Source: CAZJRQ01 sp964548535 (lineage in GTDB: Bacteria > Bacillota > Clostridia > Oscillospirales > Ruminococcaceae). From it: 44,526 nucleotides of DNA. Shown here piece after piece: positions 41,796-44,526 of this stretch. Each line of letters begins with the position of its first letter. Position 1 is the first letter of the stretch. The stretch lies in contig CAZJRQ010000020.1 in the NCBI GenBank assembly GCA_964548535.1, positions 1 through 44,526 on the forward strand, in the 5' to 3' direction. A program made the position numbers and the translations under genes. The notes below the pieces were generated by a model. It worked only from the letters and a program-made list of their open reading frames with translations, was not told the origin of the DNA and made no database searches.

Positions 41796-42689
41796 ATGAA
41801 GAAAATAGTAGCAGGTTTATTGTCTGTATTAATGGCTGGTATGGTTTTTACAGCTTGTGGTAAAGATGATTCTAGTAGTAAGGAAGATAAGAAAGACACA
41901 TCAAGTGCACAAGAAGCAAAGGATACTGCAAATTATAAGGACGGAGATTATTCAAAGGCGTATACAGAGTTTGTAAGCGGTGATAATTTTACTATTGACG
42001 TGATAGTTACATCATCATTTATGGGTGAAACACCTTGTATAATTGCAAAAAATGGTGAGAGTTATTATCAGAAAACTAATGTAATGGGTCTTGACACTGA
42101 ATCTTATGTTATTGACGGTGCGGGATATATTTCTTTTGCTGATGCAAAGGTTTTCCAGAAACTTGAGGACATGGATTTGGCTGAAATGGGATTTGATACT
42201 TATCAAGTGGACGATTCATATAAGCTAGTTGACGTTAAAGATGAAGACGGCTTGAAGGTTGAAGTTTTTGAGATGAAGTATGACGTTGACAGTGAGGAGT
42301 CATCTGAGGCTGATGTTGTAACAGTTTCATATTATTTTGACGCTGTTGGTGATATTAAGAAGATTGTATCATCTGATGAATTTTTCGGTGACACAACTGT
42401 AGTTTTCAATACAGTTGAAACAAAGTCTGATAAGATTGAACTTCCGGATTTCAAAGATTGGTTTGAGATGACTGAAGATAATCAAGCTACTGAAGAGGTT
42501 CAAATTAGAGTAACTTTGGCAATGTTCGGAATTAGTGAAGAACAGCTTGCTGAAAAGGATTATACATACAGTGATGTAGTTGAAATGGACGACGATGAGG
42601 TTGAGGCTCTGCTAATTAGCTTTGGTATTGATACAAGTGAGCTTTTCGGAGACGATCTTGATCTTGACGATGATATAGTTAGTGAATAA
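41796..42689 (+). CDS. Acidic lipoprotein of unknown function
   Basis: The 297-aa protein has a lipoprotein signal peptide ending in the lipobox FTAC (Cys21), so it is expected to be anchored to the outer face of the membrane. A Ser/Asp/Lys linker follows (about 22-45), then a beta-rich domain (about 50-215). A very acidic C-terminus ends in a run of Asp/Leu (about 260-297). The domain has the look of LolA/LppX-type or DUF6612-like lipoproteins, but I cannot assign a family. It is a single gene with promoter and terminator. Confidence 0.8.
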   Translation: MKKIVAGLLSVLMAGMVFTACGKDDSSSKEDKKDTSSAQEAKDTANYKDGDYSKAYTEFVSGDNFTIDVIVTSSFMGETPCIIAKNGESYYQKTNVMGLDTESYVIDGAGYISFADAKVFQKLEDMDLAEMGFDTYQVDDSYKLVDVKDEDGLKVEVFEMKYDVDSEESSEADVVTVSYYFDAVGDIKKIVSSDEFFGDTTVVFNTVETKSDKIELPDFKDWFEMTEDNQATEEVQIRVTLAMFGISEEQLAEKDYTYSDVVEMDDDEVEALLISFGIDTSELFGDDLDLDDDIVSE

Positions 42690-42704
42690 TTGCTATTGGA
42701 TTTT

Positions 42705-42741
42705 AAAGCTTGTACAGTAAAATGTGCAAGCTTTTTTTTGT
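42705..42741 (+). terminator. Terminator of the lipoprotein gene
   Basis: 12-bp stem AAAGCTTGTACA (42705-42716) / TGTGCAAGCTTT (42723-42734, one G-U), then at least five further T. Confidence 0.85.
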
Positions 42742-42763
42742 GTAATCGAGGGTTTTTGAGTAC

Positions 42764-42794
42764 AAAAAAACAGACAGATAAAAAATCTGTCTGT
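42764..42794 (-). terminator. Terminator of the receiver-MshEN/CheX operon
   Basis: Perfect 10-bp stem ACAGACAGAT (42770-42779) / ATCTGTCTGT (42785-42794), followed on the minus strand by seven T. It lies 13 bp after the stop codon at 42808. Confidence 0.85.
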
Positions 42795-42807
42795 CAAATA
42801 TTTTAAA

Positions 42808-43701
42808 TTAGTAAATTGAAAGAAGAAATTCAACTTCTCCAAATGAGAATGCAACAGGAATGCAGTATGCTGGGAATTCAAGTTCAAATGACGAACTGTT
42901 ATAATATTCCTGCGGTAAAAGATTAAGTTCAGTGCCATTCTCGTTCGATTCATTTACAAGGAACAAACCGTTGTTAATGTTCAAGAACTCACCAACAATT
43001 GATTTAGCAAAATCGTCAACCTCATTAAACTCTTCTTTAGAAAATCTTTCAGCGAGTGTAATATATTCGTCATCTTGACACGCAATTGAAATCTGAGCGT
43101 TGTAATTACCTACGAATTTTTGAGTAACGATGTTAAGCGGAGTTTCATTTTCAAATTTATTAATAACAGTAGCCTCAAGCGGAGTGAAATCATCACCAAT
43201 AAATCTAATTATACTTTTAAAAAGACAAGCAATATAGTCAGTGTAAATTCGTGCATGAGCCGAAGTGTTAAAGTGATAAAATCCATTAACTAAATCAGTA
43301 ATTTTGTTGCTTTGATTGCTAGAAATATCGTCATCAGAAAGCTGATTTTTCTTTTTGTAGTCGTTTATAGCCGATTCAAAGTCGGCATTAGACATCGTGC
43401 CGTTGTTAACTAAAGTTTGTCCAATCAGCAAATAATCAGAAGGCTGTGATGAAAGAAGCTGTTCAACATCCTTATCAGTAAGATAACCCAAATCTACAGC
43501 AAGCTCACCAAAACGCTTGTCAATAATTTGCTGAGAAACATTTACATGTTCAACCTGCTGAGCAGTCATAAGACCAGCATTAATAGCAAGTACACCTAAA
43601 CGCATTCTAGTATTGATTTTGTCATCAATAGCTTGAGAAAGTGCATCAGGAGATACAAGACCGTTGTTTAATAAATATCCACCGAAAAATTGTGCAAACA
43701 T
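42808..43701 (-). CDS. MshEN-like repeat protein with CheX-like C-terminus
   Basis: 297 aa. Residues 5-115 form four tandem 24-residue units, each followed by a 5-residue spacer, starting at residues 5, 34, 63 and 92. Units 2 and 3 match the cyclic-di-GMP-binding MshEN pattern RLGxx...G...Q closely (RLGVL at 34, Q57; RFGEL at 63, Q86). Units 1 and 4 keep the Gly positions but lose Arg and Gln. After a polar linker (about 116-135), residues 140-297 resemble the CheX/CheC phosphatase-like fold (EFNEVDDFAKSIVGEFLN). It lies 27 bp downstream of a CheY-like gene. I infer a second-messenger-responsive partner of that receiver. Confidence 0.75.
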   Translation of the reverse strand: MFAQFFGGYLLNNGLVSPDALSQAIDDKINTRMRLGVLAINAGLMTAQQVEHVNVSQQIIDKRFGELAVDLGYLTDKDVEQLLSSQPSDYLLIGQTLVNNGTMSNADFESAINDYKKKNQLSDDDISSNQSNKITDLVNGFYHFNTSAHARIYTDYIACLFKSIIRFIGDDFTPLEATVINKFENETPLNIVTQKFVGNYNAQISIACQDDEYITLAERFSKEEFNEVDDFAKSIVGEFLNINNGLFLVNESNENGTELNLLPQEYYNSSSFELEFPAYCIPVAFSFGEVEFLLSIY

Positions 43702-43728
43702 TTGTAAAATTCCTTACGTAGTAAATTT

Positions 43729-44109
43729 TTAATCAATAATAGATTCAATAATAACTTTGACTTCGTCATTGTCAATAGGCTTTTGTAGAAAATTAAACGC
43801 ACCAATATTTATAGCTTCTTTAAGCTGACTTTGAGTGCCAACTGAAGATGCCATAACAACAATAGCCTCAGGATTAACATCCATAATCTGTCTAAGCGCT
43901 TCAATACCGGTAAGTTTAGGCATAACAATATCCATAAAAACAAGGTCAGGAGTAAATTCTTTATATTTGCTTACAGCTTCTTCACCGTCAGCAGCTTCAT
44001 AAATATCAATTTCGCTGAACTCTTGGACGCCAGAAATGAACATTCTTAATTTTTTTCGTGCGAACATTGAATCATCGCATAGTAATATTTTGAAATGTTT
44101 ATCGCTCAT
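43729..44109 (-). CDS. CheY-like single-domain response regulator
   Basis: 126 aa, one receiver domain and no output domain. The acid pair is in LLCDDS (Asp11-Asp12), the phospho-acceptor Asp in LVFMDIVMPKLTG (about 59), the switch Thr/Ser in VVMASSVG, and the conserved Lys in FLQKPID. It therefore acts through protein contacts, like CheY. The next gene, 27 bp downstream, encodes a CheX-like domain, a family that binds or dephosphorylates CheY-P. No CheA or flagellar gene is in the window. The ATG follows GGAGGAT at normal spacing. Confidence 0.92.
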   Translation of the reverse strand: MSDKHFKILLCDDSMFARKKLRMFISGVQEFSEIDIYEAADGEEAVSKYKEFTPDLVFMDIVMPKLTGIEALRQIMDVNPEAIVVMASSVGTQSQLKEAINIGAFNFLQKPIDNDEVKVIIESIID

Positions 44110-44169
44110 TTTTAAAAATCCTCCAAGTAAAATATATAATCACCATTAGATATTAGATAATAATATTTT

Positions 44170-44198
44170 AACATAATAAATCATAAAAAGCAAGTCAA
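44170..44198 (-). promoter_or_regulatory. Promoter of the receiver operon
   Basis: Minus strand: TTGACT (44193-44198), 17-bp spacer, TATGTT (44170-44175). The -10 is imperfect. The leader of about 55 nt is AT-rich. Confidence 0.5.
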
Positions 44199-44262
44199 AT
44201 ACACGATTTTTGTATAAGTTTTTTGCACAATCTCTAAAGAAGAAATTTTTCATGAAAAGGTA

Positions 44263-44291
44263 TTGACTTTGATTATTAAATATGCTATAAT
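44263..44291 (+). promoter_or_regulatory. Sigma-A promoter of tRNA-Leu
   Basis: TTGACT (44263-44268), 17-bp spacer, TATAAT (44286-44291), about 70 bp before the tRNA. Confidence 0.8.
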
Positions 44292-44359
44292 AATAAAGCG
44301 TTAAATTTAGTTATGATTTTTCAAAGCGAAATTAACATATTAAATTTTGACGATATTTT

Positions 44360-44446
44360 GCCGGTGTGATGGAATTGGCAGACGTGCTGGACTCAAAATC
44401 CAGTGGTAGCAATACCGTACCGGTTCGACCCCGGTCACCGGCACCA
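44360..44446 (+). tRNA. tRNA-Leu (anticodon CAA)
   Basis: 87 nt including an encoded CCA. Acceptor stem GCCGGTG / CACCGGC (44360-44366 with 44436-44442). The anticodon stem CTGGA/TCCAG has loop CTCAAAA, giving anticodon CAA (codon UUG). A long class II variable arm follows, and the T-arm contains GGTTCGACCCC. All match tRNA-Leu. Confidence 0.97.
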
Positions 44447-44526
44447 TACTTAAAAAGAAAAGACCATAGCTAAAAGTCGGATAGCCATATAGAAGTTTTC
44501 AGGAAATATGGTTAAAGGCAAGACGC
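44447..44526. other. Window end, unassigned
   Basis: 80 bases with no gene start. ACCATA (about 44462-44467) and TATGGT (about 44508-44513) form an inverted pair enclosing GCTA/TAGC and CATAT/ATATG hairpins. This may be the beginning of a structured RNA or a weak terminator region for the tRNA, but it is cut by the window edge. Confidence 0.3.

Overview
The window is AT-rich, low-GC Gram-positive DNA with AGGAGG-type ribosome binding sites, many TTGACA-17-TATAAT promoters, spoVG, CIRCE/HrcA heat-shock control and a V/A-type ATPase. Together with a type III glutamine synthetase this points to a Ruminococcus-like member of the Clostridia (Oscillospiraceae). That placement is inferred from gene content only. 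It is a chromosomal housekeeping region. I see no transposase, integrase, phage gene, CRISPR array or rRNA. There is one tRNA at the right end and one 100-base assembly gap near the left end, directly beside one copy of an 86-bp intergenic repeat.

Layout, left to right. 1-523: terminators, the gap and the repeat pair. 524-5222 (minus): cardiolipin synthase, then murC, lexA and a zinc-ribbon membrane protein. 5394-5687: spoVG on the plus strand. 5747-8430 (minus): a threonine-branch operon (ACT-domain regulator, hom, thrB). 8745-18022 (plus): a nine-gene V/A-ATPase operon ending in a DUF308 membrane protein. 18259-22278 (plus): a nitrogen block with GSIII and an ammonium channel fused to a PII domain. 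Each of these two genes has its own short leader in which a 5' hexaloop hairpin competes with a terminator. 22301-22476: a candidate structured RNA. 22490-31324 (minus): mgtE, an Lsa-type ABC-F protein with an attenuator leader, a secreted CAP/Fn3 protein, a cation/proton antiporter, and a DUF1232 plus phospholipase-D pair. 31682-33732 (plus): panBCD. 33911-38655 (minus): hrcA-grpE-dnaK-dnaJ under a double CIRCE. 39119-42689: an NlpC/P60 hydrolase, a small membrane protein, an orphan SDR reductase and a lipoprotein. 42808-44109 (minus): a CheY-like receiver and a protein with four exact 29-residue-period MshEN-like repeats plus a CheX-like C-terminus. 44360-44446: tRNA-Leu(CAA).

The items most worth a second look are the MshEN-repeat/CheX protein with its receiver partner (a candidate cyclic-di-GMP-linked signalling pair), the paired nitrogen-gene leaders, the ABC-F attenuator, the strand-specific hairpin RNA after amt, and two genes (mgtE and the P60 hydrolase) whose good ribosome binding sites and family-like N-termini lead to AUA and AUU initiation codons rather than a canonical one.

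All calls come from reading the sequence and the translated proteins. No database search or folding program was run.
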